DNA from: Sulfurimonas crateris
GTDB lineage: Bacteria; Campylobacterota; Campylobacteria; Campylobacterales; Sulfurimonadaceae
Length of the DNA stretch: 51,235 nucleotides
NCBI GenBank assembly: GCA_945883795.1
Contig: CAMCYC010000012.1
Location: forward strand, 1 to 51,235
Direction: 5' to 3'
Shown here: in pieces, positions 15,499 through 24,356 of the stretch
Layout of the letters: the number at the start of each line of letters is the position of its first letter
Numbering within the stretch: position 1 is the stretch's first letter
Program-made: the position numbers and the translations under genes
Notes under the pieces: generated by a model
What the model was told of the DNA's origin: nothing
Database searches by the model: none
What the model saw: only the letters and a program-made list of their open reading frames with translations

Positions 15499-16832
15499 TG
15501 GATATGAAGAAGAATATTCTTAAATTTATATTACTTTTTATGTTTTTAGGATTTTCAAATCTTTTTGCAACTGAACATGCTTCCTCAGATGTGATAATAT
15601 CAGAACATAAAGAGGAAACTTATCAGACACAACCTATAGTAGACATGGTAAGTGGTTTTTTGCAATCAACAGGTATTTATGTTTTATTTAAGCCAAATCC
15701 AGATGAATTAAACTCACATGGTGAAATTATGAGTGATTTTCATAAGACTGGTGGTCGTGTTATTATGATTCTTATCACTTTCTTATTGTTTTATTTAGCA
15801 ATCAAAAAAGGGTTTGAACCACTTTTACTTCTTCCAATAGCATTTGGTGGTCTTTTAGCAAATATTCCAATTGCAAATATGGCTGGGGCAGATGGCTTTT
15901 TGGGAATAATTTATCATATGGGATTATCTAATCAGCTTTTTCCAATTCTTATTTTTATGGGTGTTGGTGCTATGACAGATTTTGGTCCACTTCTTTCTAA
16001 CCCAAAAACAGCACTTTTAGGCGGTGCTGCACAGTTTGGAATTTTTGGAACACTTGTTGGTGCAGTAGCACTTTCTCAATACACAACTATTTTTGATTTT
16101 ACTTTACAACAATCTTCTGCAATCTCTATTATTGGTGGAGCAGATGGTCCAACATCTATTTTTATTGCAACAAAACTTGCACCTGAACTTTTAGGTGCTA
16201 TCGCAGTTGCATCGTATTCATACATGGCAATGGTTCCTATTATTCAACCTCCAATTATGAAAGCACTTACAACAGATGCTGAAAGAAGAATTAGAATGAC
16301 GACACTTCGTCATGTGTCCCGTTTAGAGAAATTAATATTCCCTATTATGGTTTTAGTTTTAGCTATTTTTGTTTTACCAGAATCAACTCCATTAATCGGT
16401 GCTTTTATGTTTGGTAATTTCTTAAAAGAGAGTGGTGTTGTTAATAGATTGAGTGATACGATGCAAAATGCACTCATTAACACTATAACTATTTTTTTAG
16501 GCTTGGCAGTTGGTTCTAAACTTTCTGCTGACCAATTCTTGGTGCCTGAGACTTTAGCTATTTTAGCGCTTGGTATTGTTGCATTTTCCGTTGGTACGGC
16601 AGCAGGTGTTATTATGGCAAAAATTATGAATCTTTTTCCTGGACATAAAATAAATCCATTAATTGGTTCAGCTGGAGTATCTGCTGTTCCTATGGCTGCT
16701 CGTGTATCAAATAAAGTGGGTATGGAGTATGATAGAACAAACATGCTTTTAATGCATGCTATGGGTCCAAATGTGGCAGGTGTTATCGGTTCAGCTGTTG
16801 CTGCTGGTATGCTTATATCGTTTTTTAAATAG
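15495..16832 (+). CDS. oadB: Oxaloacetate decarboxylase beta subunit, Na+ pump
   Basis: 445 residues. Multi-spanning membrane subunit that decarboxylates carboxybiotin and exports Na+, making a sodium gradient. The hallmark [10 protein letters not shown] lies at 214-223, with further conserved Gly/Ala-rich helices to the end ([29 protein letters not shown]). Residues 1-25 look like a signal peptide or first helix ([22 protein letters not shown]), then a hydrophilic stretch (26-85) before the conserved core; this N-terminal region is a little longer than in the classic Klebsiella/Vibrio forms. ATGs at 15495, 15498 and 15504 are all possible starts; the first overlaps the oadA stop. Confidence 0.92.
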   Translation: MMDMKKNILKFILLFMFLGFSNLFATEHASSDVIISEHKEETYQTQPIVDMVSGFLQSTGIYVLFKPNPDELNSHGEIMSDFHKTGGRVIMILITFLLFYLAIKKGFEPLLLLPIAFGGLLANIPIANMAGADGFLGIIYHMGLSNQLFPILIFMGVGAMTDFGPLLSNPKTALLGGAAQFGIFGTLVGAVALSQYTTIFDFTLQQSSAISIIGGADGPTSIFIATKLAPELLGAIAVASYSYMAMVPIIQPPIMKALTTDAERRIRMTTLRHVSRLEKLIFPIMVLVLAIFVLPESTPLIGAFMFGNFLKESGVVNRLSDTMQNALINTITIFLGLAVGSKLSADQFLVPETLAILALGIVAFSVGTAAGVIMAKIMNLFPGHKINPLIGSAGVSAVPMAARVSNKVGMEYDRTNMLLMHAMGPNVAGVIGSAVAAGMLISFFK

Positions 16833-16840
16833 TAGTTACA

Positions 16841-16873
16841 AAGAATCTTCTCATATAGTATGAGGAGATTCTT
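16841..16873. terminator. Bidirectional terminator between oadB and cheV
   Basis: A 15-base arm (16841-16855, AAGAATCTTCTCATA) pairs with 16859-16873 (TATGAGGAGATTCTT) around a 3-base loop, with a single G-U wobble. ATTTT follows on the plus strand. It touches the cheV stop codon, so it probably serves both convergent genes. Confidence 0.75.
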
Positions 16874-17810
16874 ATTTTATGAGAGAAATAATAAGAGGTA
16901 TTATATTGTGACTTTTTGTTTTATCTATAAAACCATCCGCACCCAAATCTTCCGCTTCTCTTCTGTTGTTTTCACTAGTCATTGAGCTATTTACAACAAT
17001 AGGGATATTTCTAGTACTAGGGTTTACTTTTAATATTTTAACAACGGTGAAACCTGACATTTCAGGCATCTCTATATCTGTAATTATGGCTGGAATTTCT
17101 GAAACTTTAGCACCTAGAGAATGTATATATTCTACAAGTTGTTTTCCATTATTAAATAATTTCATTTTCAAGTGTGCATGTTCAAAAATTTGAGTGAGCG
17201 CTCTTTGTGCTGTTTTTGAATCTTCTGCTATAAGAACAGTTCCTTTTTTAAGTTTGTCTGGAATTTTTAGATTTTTTATATCAGCAATATTTTCAGAAAC
17301 ATCGACCAAGGCTTGAGGGATAACATCAGCTAAAAGTTTTTCATAATCTAATATAAGACATAAACTTCCATCTTCTAATCTTGTATCATTCATAACTAAA
17401 CCATCTTCTTTAAGTCTATATCCATCTGGAGCATGCATATCATTCCAATTTTTTTTGATAACTCTGTAAGCGGACATAATTCTAAGACCAATTACAATTC
17501 CATTAAAATCGCAAATAAGAATATTGGAATTAAGCTTTTCCGCTTTTGTGAGTTTTATACCAAGCCAAGATGGCAAATCAAGTATAGGAATTTGTAATCC
17601 ACGAAGAATGATTGTTCCCTCAAGAAGAATATGAGTTGAGGGTATTTGTGTTAAAAAATGGTTTCTTGATTCAACAACTTCTCTTGTTTTGAAAACATTT
17701 ATAGCATAAAAAGCAGACTCATGACTCTCGCTTACTCTGAAAACTAAAAGCTGAAGCTCATTATTCTTAGCGAGGTTTGTAGAAGCATCAACATTATCTA
17801 AAACTGACAT
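16872..17810 (-). CDS. cheV: Chemotaxis coupling protein CheV (CheW-REC)
   Basis: 312 residues: CheW-like domain (about 15-165) and a receiver domain (190-312) with acidic pair E196/D197, phospho-acceptor D245 (TDIEMPEMSG), switch residue in VVNSSMTS (275-276) and conserved lysine K297 (FIDKT). CheV links chemoreceptors to CheA and its phosphorylation tunes the array; Campylobacterota use CheV together with CheW. All receiver residues are present, so it should be phosphorylatable. It is away from the core che genes but the window also has two chemoreceptors. Confidence 0.93.
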   Translation of the reverse strand: MSVLDNVDASTNLAKNNELQLLVFRVSESHESAFYAINVFKTREVVESRNHFLTQIPSTHILLEGTIILRGLQIPILDLPSWLGIKLTKAEKLNSNILICDFNGIVIGLRIMSAYRVIKKNWNDMHAPDGYRLKEDGLVMNDTRLEDGSLCLILDYEKLLADVIPQALVDVSENIADIKNLKIPDKLKKGTVLIAEDSKTAQRALTQIFEHAHLKMKLFNNGKQLVEYIHSLGAKVSEIPAIITDIEMPEMSGFTVVKILKVNPSTRNIPIVVNSSMTSENNRREAEDLGADGFIDKTKSHNIIPLIISLIK

Positions 17811-17907
17811 AATTACCCTTTAATTAAAAGTTCTATAATAATATCTAAAATACAATGAAATATAAGTGATGTCTGGGTAGAATAAGCATATTTTTTAGAA
17901 GAGGTGC

Positions 17908-18711
17908 ATGAAGTTGAAGGTTTTATTTGTATTGTTTTTTATGTTTAGTATAGCATTTTCAAAAGTGTATTATTCCAAAATTGAGCCATATGAGATTCGC
18001 AATATATCATCAAATATATCTGGCCTTATTTTAGCAATAGATGAGGAAAGTATCGGAAAAGAATTAACGGATAAAGCATATATTCGTATTGATTCAGAGC
18101 TTGATGAAAAAGAGTTGCAATTTCTTAATGATAAGCTTAATTATTTAGAGGCGATGGTTGCTACAAATGAAAAAGTATTTGTAAATTTGAAAGATACTCT
18201 TTCTAAAAAGCAAGGTAATTATGACACAATAAAATCTCTTAAAATTAAGTCGATAGTTGAAAAAGACAACTCATTTTATGATTTGGTATCTACGCAAAAT
18301 CAACTTCTAAATACTCAAAAAGAGATTCAAAATCTCAGAGTGCAAATGATAGATTTAAAATTTAGAATTACGCAATTAAAAAGAAATATAAGTGATAAAT
18401 ATATTGTAGCAGATGGTTTTGTACTTTATAATATTTTCGTAAGAGCAGGTCAGGTTGTTGGCTTGGCAACGCCACTTGCACAAGTAGCAGATATTTCAAA
18501 AGCAAAACTTACAATTTATCTTGATGAAGAAGATGTTTTGAATGCCGAGAAACAAGTGGTTTATATTGATGGAGAAAAAACTGCTTATAAGGTTTCAAGA
18601 TTATTAAATATTGCAGATAGCAAAAACATATCAAAATATATGGCACAAATTATTATTCAATCTCCAAAATTATTTTCAAAGCTTGCAAAGATAGAGCTAA
18701 AAAATGAATAA
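17908..18711 (+). CDS. HlyD-like periplasmic adaptor protein
   Basis: 267 residues with a signal peptide (1-18, FSIAFS). After a short beta segment (YYSKIEPYEIRNISSNISGLIL) comes a coiled-coil hairpin (about 60-165), then a lipoyl/barrel-sandwich half-motif (DGFVLYNIFVRAGQVV) and a beta-barrel stretch (SKAKLTIYLDEEDV), the membrane-fusion-protein order. It is short for a full adaptor and there is no transporter next to it. The end overlaps the molybdopterin oxidoreductase by 8 bases. A TolC-like gene 6 kb downstream could be a partner (inference). The ribosome site GAGG is unusually close (3 bases) to the ATG. Confidence 0.75.
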   Translation: MKLKVLFVLFFMFSIAFSKVYYSKIEPYEIRNISSNISGLILAIDEESIGKELTDKAYIRIDSELDEKELQFLNDKLNYLEAMVATNEKVFVNLKDTLSKKQGNYDTIKSLKIKSIVEKDNSFYDLVSTQNQLLNTQKEIQNLRVQMIDLKFRITQLKRNISDKYIVADGFVLYNIFVRAGQVVGLATPLAQVADISKAKLTIYLDEEDVLNAEKQVVYIDGEKTAYKVSRLLNIADSKNISKYMAQIIIQSPKLFSKLAKIELKNE

Positions 18712-20443
18712 TATTACAACAGCTTGTTCATTGGATTGTTATGATGCATGTACAGTTGTTTATGATAATGGTAAATTAAAAGGAAAAAAAGAGGGTTATA
18801 CTCAAGGTTTTTTATGCCCACATCTTAATCATTATAATGCATACGAACAAATTAAAATGGCTCGTTATAAGGGTCAAGAGATAAGTTTGGATGAAGCCAT
18901 GATAAAATTAAAAGAGATTTTAAACGCATCTTCAAGTGATGAGGTACTTCACTATCGTGGTCATGGAAATTTTGCTCTCATGCAAGAGGTGAGTGAACAT
19001 TTTTTTTCTCTCTTTGGTGCGACACTAACGAATGGTTCACTTTGTGATGGAGCGGGTGAATCAGGGATAATTGAGGGAAGAGGAAGCAATCTAAATATGC
19101 CACTCTCAGAGATAAAAAAATCTGAAGTGGTTATTATTTGGGGGAGGAATCCACATACGACTTCAAGCCATCTTCTACCAATTATTAAAGATAAAACAAT
19201 CATTGTGATTGACCCTCGTAAAACAAAAATTGCAAAAATTGCACATTTACATATTCAGATAAAACCTCATGGAGATTTGTCTTTAGCACTATTACTTAGC
19301 CGTTTTTTACATATAGAAAATAGTTGTGATGAAGAGTTTTTAAATAAGTATGCGAGTAAGCATCAAGACTATTATGAACTCACTCAAAATGTAAGGATTA
19401 AAGCAACTTTAGATGAAATAGATGTAACTCTTGGGCAAATTGGTGACTTATTAGCGTTGGTAAAAAATAAAAAAGTGGCTATTGTTTGTGGTGTTGGTAT
19501 TCAAAAATATAGTGATGGCGCAGATGTCATGCGAGCGATAGATGGTTTTGCAGTTTTTCTTGGTTTATTTGGCAAAGAGGGGTGTGGCGTTGCATATCTT
19601 GGAAACTCTAAAGATAAAATACAATCCCCTTTTCACACAAAAGCAAAGCGAGTATCAAAGGTAAATACAGAATTTAGTGATTTTAAGACTGTTTTTATTC
19701 AAGGTGCAAATCCTCTTGCACAAATGCCTGATTCTTTGAGAGTGAAATCCTCTATAGAAAAAGTACAAAATATTATCTATTTTGGTCTTTATGAAAATGA
19801 AACAAGTGAAATAGCAGATTTGATTATTCCAGCCAAAAGTTTTTTATATAAAGACGATATACGAACATCTTATTCTCATCATGGCATGATGAATATGCCA
19901 AAGGTAAGCGAGAGTAAATTTGGGATAAGCGAATACGATTTGAGTGCATATTTATGCAAAGAGTTTGCAATTGAGTTACAAACAGAACAGTTTTATTTGG
20001 AACATTTTAAAAATTTTGCATTACACCATGAAGATAGTAGTTGGCGTGTAAAAGATAGAGATGCGATTCCTTATAAAAATGGGTTTGATACAGATGATGG
20101 AGAGTTCTGTTATTTAGAAGAGTTTGAGCAAAATGAGAGTAACAATGAAAAACTATTCTTGATTACTCCCAAAAGTGCTATAAGTTTAAATTCACAGTTT
20201 AAGCGTGAAGAGCATGTGTATCTTCATAGTTGCCATGGTTTTGATGAAAATGAACTGATACTTATTAGTTCAAAAAATGGCACTTTAAAACTCAAAGTAA
20301 AACTAGATAACGATTTAAGAAAAGATTGTATTCTCATTTATAGTGGCACAAAAGGTGTCAATAACTTAACCTCTTCAAAACATTCATTTGATGGTAAAAA
20401 TGCAATATTTCAAGAGAATAAAGTAGAAGTTTTTAGTTTATAA
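18704..20443 (+). CDS. Cytoplasmic molybdopterin oxidoreductase with 4Fe-4S site
   Basis: 579 residues. N-terminal 4Fe-4S motif C8-x3-C12-x3-C16...C38 (CSLDCYDAC, GFLCP), the MGD-binding molybdopterin domain (GSLCDGAGESG; C114 is a likely Mo ligand or near it; then VVIIWGRNPHTTSSH and VIDPRKTK), and a C-terminal beta-barrel MGD domain (FLITPKSAISLNSQF). No Tat signal, so it is cytoplasmic. It belongs to the formate dehydrogenase/DMSO reductase superfamily but is shorter than FdhF-type enzymes, and its substrate is not evident. No electron-transfer subunit is adjacent; instead it lies between an HlyD-like gene and a ZorAB-like pair. Confidence 0.85.
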   Translation: MNNITTACSLDCYDACTVVYDNGKLKGKKEGYTQGFLCPHLNHYNAYEQIKMARYKGQEISLDEAMIKLKEILNASSSDEVLHYRGHGNFALMQEVSEHFFSLFGATLTNGSLCDGAGESGIIEGRGSNLNMPLSEIKKSEVVIIWGRNPHTTSSHLLPIIKDKTIIVIDPRKTKIAKIAHLHIQIKPHGDLSLALLLSRFLHIENSCDEEFLNKYASKHQDYYELTQNVRIKATLDEIDVTLGQIGDLLALVKNKKVAIVCGVGIQKYSDGADVMRAIDGFAVFLGLFGKEGCGVAYLGNSKDKIQSPFHTKAKRVSKVNTEFSDFKTVFIQGANPLAQMPDSLRVKSSIEKVQNIIYFGLYENETSEIADLIIPAKSFLYKDDIRTSYSHHGMMNMPKVSESKFGISEYDLSAYLCKEFAIELQTEQFYLEHFKNFALHHEDSSWRVKDRDAIPYKNGFDTDDGEFCYLEEFEQNESNNEKLFLITPKSAISLNSQFKREEHVYLHSCHGFDENELILISSKNGTLKLKVKLDNDLRKDCILIYSGTKGVNNLTSSKHSFDGKNAIFQENKVEVFSL

Positions 20444-20466
20444 ATATTTTAATTAGAGGAAAAAAG

Positions 20467-21765
20467 ATGATAACAGAACGAGTGTTTGATGAACTTTCAT
20501 ATATTTTAGCAAGAGGAAATAAATGTGGACTTCGCCTTGTTTGGCTAGTTTTAGTTCCGCTCTTTTTATTTTTGTTTTCAATTGCTGGTTTTATTGGAAT
20601 TGTAAATTTCAATATTAAGATTCATAGTGTTGTGATGATGGGTACAATTTTTATAATTTATCTTTTTTTCATGAGACATAATGCTTACTTTGCGGCTTGT
20701 AGTTTTAGAAAAAATTTTATGGGAGTCAAAAATCAATTGATTGTTTATATGAATAAAAACTTGCTCTCTATTGCAGGGGTTGAAAAAACAAATGCCTCTT
20801 TTGATGATTTTTTGGCTGATATGTCAAAAACATTACGAAATGAAAATTTTTCATCTGTGGCAGCTGGTGTATTTCCAACGCTTGGTATTTTAGGAACTTT
20901 TATAAGTATTGCGGTTTCCATGCCAGACTTTTCAGTGCAAACTTCACAGCTTTTAGAAGAGGAAATATCAAAACTTTTAGGAGGTGTTGGCACTGCATTT
21001 TATGTTTCTATCTATGGTATATTTTTATCTTTATGGTGGATTTTCTTTGAAAAAACTGGTACGAGCCGTTTTCAAAATGATGTACATAAAATAAAAGAAT
21101 CTACCAAAAATTTCTTTTGGGGTAAAGAGGAGATAGAGCAAACATATTTTAAAAAAAGCATGGAAAATTTTGAGAAACTCAATAGCGTATTTGATGCTAT
21201 TTCATCAGAAGATTTTATCACTTCCATGAATAAAACTTTGGCACAACGGGTAAGTATTTTTGAGAAAATTATTGAGCATGAACAAGATGCGACAATTAAA
21301 GTATCAAAAATACTCGAACAAGCTTTACACCAACAAGAGAGTGTAGTGCAAAGACAACAGCGATTAGGTGATACACTTAAAATTATTGTAGAAAAATTTG
21401 AACTTTTTGTGATGAATTTAGAGGAGCAAAATATCCATTTTAATAAATCCAATAATTTACTCAAAGCGGAATTTTCACAAGTAACTCTTATTGCTGAAAC
21501 CTTAAGTAAAAGTACGCTCAAACTGAGTGAATCCCTCTCAAATGTGAGTGCAGATAATATTAAAAATCTCTATAGTGGAGTAATTCAAAATGTAGATTCA
21601 CTCAAAAAAGAGATGGATAAAATTGGTTTATCTTTTGAACTGAAAATGGACTCATTTGATGCAAAATTTTTGGATAAACTTCAAACTACACTCAAAATGA
21701 TAGATTCAGAAACAGCCCAAATAGTAACGCAATTATCAAAACTTAAAGAAAATGGAGTTGATTAA
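20467..21765 (+). CDS. MotA/TolQ/ExbB-family channel protein, ZorA-like
   Basis: 432 residues. Two helices near the N-terminus (about 23-70), a cytoplasmic stretch, then the conserved channel core PTLGILGTFISIAVSMPDF (about 139-157) and LLGGVGTAFYVSIYGIFLSLWWIFF (about 173-197), followed by a ~230-residue helical, coiled-coil cytoplasmic tail. The order and the long tail resemble ZorA of Zorya defence systems and other MotA-like ion channels. AGAGG precedes the ATG. Three bases separate it from the MotB/ZorB-like gene, so the two form a proton- or sodium-driven stator complex. No ZorC, D or E is nearby, so a defence role is not shown. Confidence 0.8.
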   Translation: MITERVFDELSYILARGNKCGLRLVWLVLVPLFLFLFSIAGFIGIVNFNIKIHSVVMMGTIFIIYLFFMRHNAYFAACSFRKNFMGVKNQLIVYMNKNLLSIAGVEKTNASFDDFLADMSKTLRNENFSSVAAGVFPTLGILGTFISIAVSMPDFSVQTSQLLEEEISKLLGGVGTAFYVSIYGIFLSLWWIFFEKTGTSRFQNDVHKIKESTKNFFWGKEEIEQTYFKKSMENFEKLNSVFDAISSEDFITSMNKTLAQRVSIFEKIIEHEQDATIKVSKILEQALHQQESVVQRQQRLGDTLKIIVEKFELFVMNLEEQNIHFNKSNNLLKAEFSQVTLIAETLSKSTLKLSESLSNVSADNIKNLYSGVIQNVDSLKKEMDKIGLSFELKMDSFDAKFLDKLQTTLKMIDSETAQIVTQLSKLKENGVD

Positions 21766-21768
21766 GGT

Positions 21769-22962
21769 ATGTTAAAAAGAGACCATACCCAAGAGCAAAA
21801 TTTTTGGATATCTTATGCCGATTTGATGGCAGGTTTGTTGTTCGTTTTTATCCTAGTTGTGGGAGCAATTGTGGTAAAGAGCGAATTAATTCAAAGTGAT
21901 TTGCAAGCAATTCGTGCAGATTTACAAAGAGAGAAAGAAGCCTTAGGGTTGAGTGAAGATAGTTTGTCTCAAAAAAAGAAAATACTTTTGAAAATACAGC
22001 AAGAATTACTATCAACTCGTGAAGAAAATACCCATTTGAGTTTACAAATAGCACTTTTAGAAAGTCAAAACACAAGACTCAATGATACGATTCTCTCATT
22101 AGGTTCTCAAATATCTCAAAAAGCAGAAGCCTTAGCTTTGAGTGTAGCTGAAATGGAATCTTTAAAAAATTTACTTTTAGAAAATGAACAAGATTCTGAA
22201 ATACTTAGATATTCAAATGAGTCATTAAGTAATGACTTAAATAATTCAAAAGCAGAAATTGCACAATTACAGTCATTTGTGACTGATTATAATAGACGGC
22301 ATGTGATTGATAGTAATTTAATCCAATTACGAGATGATGAGATTGCACAACTTGAAAAAGCCCTTTTACTCAAAAAAAGAGCATATCAGCAAGTGGTGGA
22401 AGATTTGAATATAACCCGTACAAAAATTAAAAGTTTAACGGGAATAAAAATAAAAGTTGTGCAAAGATTAAAAGAAAAAATGGGTAATTCAATAAAAATT
22501 GACCCACAAACTGGAGCTTTGAGATTTTCTGCAAATATACTTTTTAATCAAGGAGAATTTATTTTAAAACCAGAAGCAAAACAAGAGTTGAGCAGAATTT
22601 TGGGTACATATATAGACACATTACTCAATGATACACAAATGAGTCAATATATAGATACGATTACGATACAAGGGCATACAAATTCAGATGGAAGTTATCT
22701 TTATAACTTGGATTTATCGCAACAAAGAGCATTGGCAGTCATGAGCTTTTTATATCAAGAGTATCCACAAAATAGAAAACTTTTTGAAAAATATTTGAGT
22801 GCAAGTGGACGCTCTTTTTCTGACCCTATTTTGGATAATAACAATACAGAAGATAGAGATGCTTCAAGACGCATAGAGATACAATTTCGTATTAAAAACG
22901 AGGAAGCTGTCAAAGAATTAGTGAATTATTTGAATAAAGAAGTATTGAATGAAAAAGAATGA
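21769..22962 (+). CDS. MotB/OmpA-family protein, ZorB-like
   Basis: 397 residues: a short cytoplasmic start, one membrane helix with the stator motif FWISYADLMAGLLFVFILVV (ion-binding D18), a long coiled coil (about 40-225) and a C-terminal OmpA/MotB peptidoglycan-binding domain (about 250-385) with IQGHTNSDG, SQQRALAVMSFL and DASRRIEIQF. It would anchor the channel complex to the cell wall. The long coiled coil is more extended than in flagellar MotB. The 3' end overlaps a 49-residue ORF by 14 bases. Pair partner is the gene at 20467. Confidence 0.85.
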   Translation: MLKRDHTQEQNFWISYADLMAGLLFVFILVVGAIVVKSELIQSDLQAIRADLQREKEALGLSEDSLSQKKKILLKIQQELLSTREENTHLSLQIALLESQNTRLNDTILSLGSQISQKAEALALSVAEMESLKNLLLENEQDSEILRYSNESLSNDLNNSKAEIAQLQSFVTDYNRRHVIDSNLIQLRDDEIAQLEKALLLKKRAYQQVVEDLNITRTKIKSLTGIKIKVVQRLKEKMGNSIKIDPQTGALRFSANILFNQGEFILKPEAKQELSRILGTYIDTLLNDTQMSQYIDTITIQGHTNSDGSYLYNLDLSQQRALAVMSFLYQEYPQNRKLFEKYLSASGRSFSDPILDNNNTEDRDASRRIEIQFRIKNEEAVKELVNYLNKEVLNEKE

Positions 22963-23098
22963 TTTGTTAATTAGACCGCTAAAATTAGAGGCGTTACGAA
23001 AACAACTGGAACAAAAAGTGAGGGTTCAAGAGGAGTTGAATTTGGTCAAAAAGAATAATTTTTTTACTAAATTTAAAAAATTTTTAGGTTTAAAATAG
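22949..23098 (+). CDS. 49-residue basic protein at the end of the ZorAB-like unit
   Basis: ATG at 22949 lies inside the end of the ZorB-like gene in another frame; the ORF ends TAG at 23096-23098, 11 bases before an intrinsic terminator. The product begins MKKNDLLIRPLKLEALRK, is helical and strongly basic, and ends in an amphipathic FFTKFKKFLGLK tail. GTATTGAATGA upstream gives no clear ribosome site, so coupling to the upstream gene is likely. Being flanked so tightly by gene and terminator supports a real gene; the function is unknown, possibly a small partner of the channel pair. Confidence 0.55.
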   Translation: MKKNDLLIRPLKLEALRKQLEQKVRVQEELNLVKKNNFFTKFKKFLGLK

Positions 23099-23109
23099 TG
23101 TTGTTTTGA

Positions 23110-23142
23110 GAGATTTTACACAAAAATCTCCCATTATTTTTT
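23110..23142 (+). terminator. Intrinsic terminator after the ZorAB-like unit
   Basis: GAGATTTT (23110-23117), loop ACACA, AAAATCTC (23123-23130), then CCATTA and six Ts (23137-23142). It closes the unit that starts at 17908. Confidence 0.7.
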
Positions 23143-23151
23143 GGATATAAT
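23137..23151 (+). promoter_or_regulatory. argD promoter
   Basis: TTTTTTGGA followed by TATAAT (23146-23151): a T-rich stretch directly upstream of the -10 box is the Campylobacterota sigma-70 pattern. Transcription from about 23158 would leave a 17-base leader with AGG before the ATG at 23175. The T-run is shared with the preceding terminator. Confidence 0.6.
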
Positions 23152-23174
23152 CCTACAAAAAAGTCAGGTAAATT

Positions 23175-24356
23175 ATGAATACACAAGAATTAGATAAAAA
23201 ATATGTTTTGCCTACATATGCAAGAGCCAATGTAGAATTTGTAAGCGGAAAAAACGCTAGATTAGTGGATGCAAATGGTAAAAATTATATTGATTTTACA
23301 TCAGGAATTGCAGTGTGTAGCGTAGGTCATGGAAATGAGCGACTGACCCATGCACTGTGTGAACAAGCGAAGAATCTTATTCACATGTCAAACCTTTATT
23401 ATAACGCTTCTCAGGCAAAAGCTGCCCAAAAATTGGTGGAAGCAAGCGGCTATGACATGAAATGTTTTTTTGGCAATAGTGGTGCTGAGGCAAATGAAGG
23501 TGCTATTAAAATTGCAAGAAAATATGGGGAAAAAGATGGAGAGATTAAAAGATATAAAATTATCACTTTAAACCACTCTTTTCATGGCAGAACTATCACA
23601 ACAGTAAAAGCAACAGGACAAGCTTCTATGCATAATTATTTTGGACCTTTCCCTGATGGGTTTGTGTATGCCAATGACATAGATGAAATTGAATCTTTAA
23701 TAGATGGGCATACAGTAGCCGTGATGATTGAGCTTGTACAAGGTGAGGGTGGAGTGCAACCTCAAGATAAACAAAAAGTGCAAGATTTGGCAAAAATGTT
23801 AAAACAAAGAGATGTTTTACTGATTATTGATGAGGTACAAACTGGGGTTTATAGAACAGGGAAATTTTTGGCATCAAACTTTTATGAGATAGAGCCAGAT
23901 GTGATTACTTTGGCAAAAGGTGTTGGTGGTGGAGTCCCTGTTGGCGTTGTCATGACAAGTAAAAAAGATATTTTCAATGCAGGTGACCATGGTTCAACAT
24001 TTGGTGGAAATTATTTAAGCTCAACTGCAATTTGTGAAGTTATGGATATTTTAAATGAGCATGATGCAAGCGGAGAATTAGAGATAAACATGTTGATGTT
24101 TGATAAAGCACTCGAAAAATTTTATCAAGCTAATCCAACACTTTTTACTCAAAAAGTAGGGATTGGAATGATGGCGGGACTTAGAGTAAAAGATGCTCAA
24201 ACTCTTACACAAATTATTAACAATGCCAGAGAAAGTGGTGTGATGGTTTTAAAAGCTGGAAGAAATACTTTGAGATTTTTACCACCACTTACAATAACAA
24301 AAGAGGAAATAGATGAAGGTTTTAAAGCTCTTAATCACGCTGTCGCTTCTTTGTAG
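23175..24356 (+). CDS. argD: Acetylornithine aminotransferase
   Basis: 393 residues, class III PLP aminotransferase. Features: FTSGIAVCSVGHGNE, phosphate-binding FFGNSGAEANEGAIKIAR, NHSFHGRT, LLIIDEVQTGVYRTGK and the PLP lysine K248 in TLAKGVGGGVPVG. Catalyses the glutamate-dependent step of arginine synthesis (and often the succinyl-DAP step of lysine synthesis). Full length for the family. Its last 44 bases overlap the start of the TolC-like gene, an unusually long overlap for unrelated genes. Confidence 0.93.
   Translation: MNTQELDKKYVLPTYARANVEFVSGKNARLVDANGKNYIDFTSGIAVCSVGHGNERLTHALCEQAKNLIHMSNLYYNASQAKAAQKLVEASGYDMKCFFGNSGAEANEGAIKIARKYGEKDGEIKRYKIITLNHSFHGRTITTVKATGQASMHNYFGPFPDGFVYANDIDEIESLIDGHTVAVMIELVQGEGGVQPQDKQKVQDLAKMLKQRDVLLIIDEVQTGVYRTGKFLASNFYEIEPDVITLAKGVGGGVPVGVVMTSKKDIFNAGDHGSTFGGNYLSSTAICEVMDILNEHDASGELEINMLMFDKALEKFYQANPTLFTQKVGIGMMAGLRVKDAQTLTQIINNARESGVMVLKAGRNTLRFLPPLTITKEEIDEGFKALNHAVASL

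Noticed and set aside
18704-20443. Selenocysteine-containing formate dehydrogenase
   Set aside because: No in-frame TGA; the likely Mo ligand position is an ordinary Cys (C114), and the length is short for FdhF.
20467-22962. Complete Zorya defence system
   Set aside because: Only the ZorA/ZorB-like pair is visible; no helicase, ZorC/D or HNH ZorE gene lies within the window on either side, so only an orphan pair is claimed.
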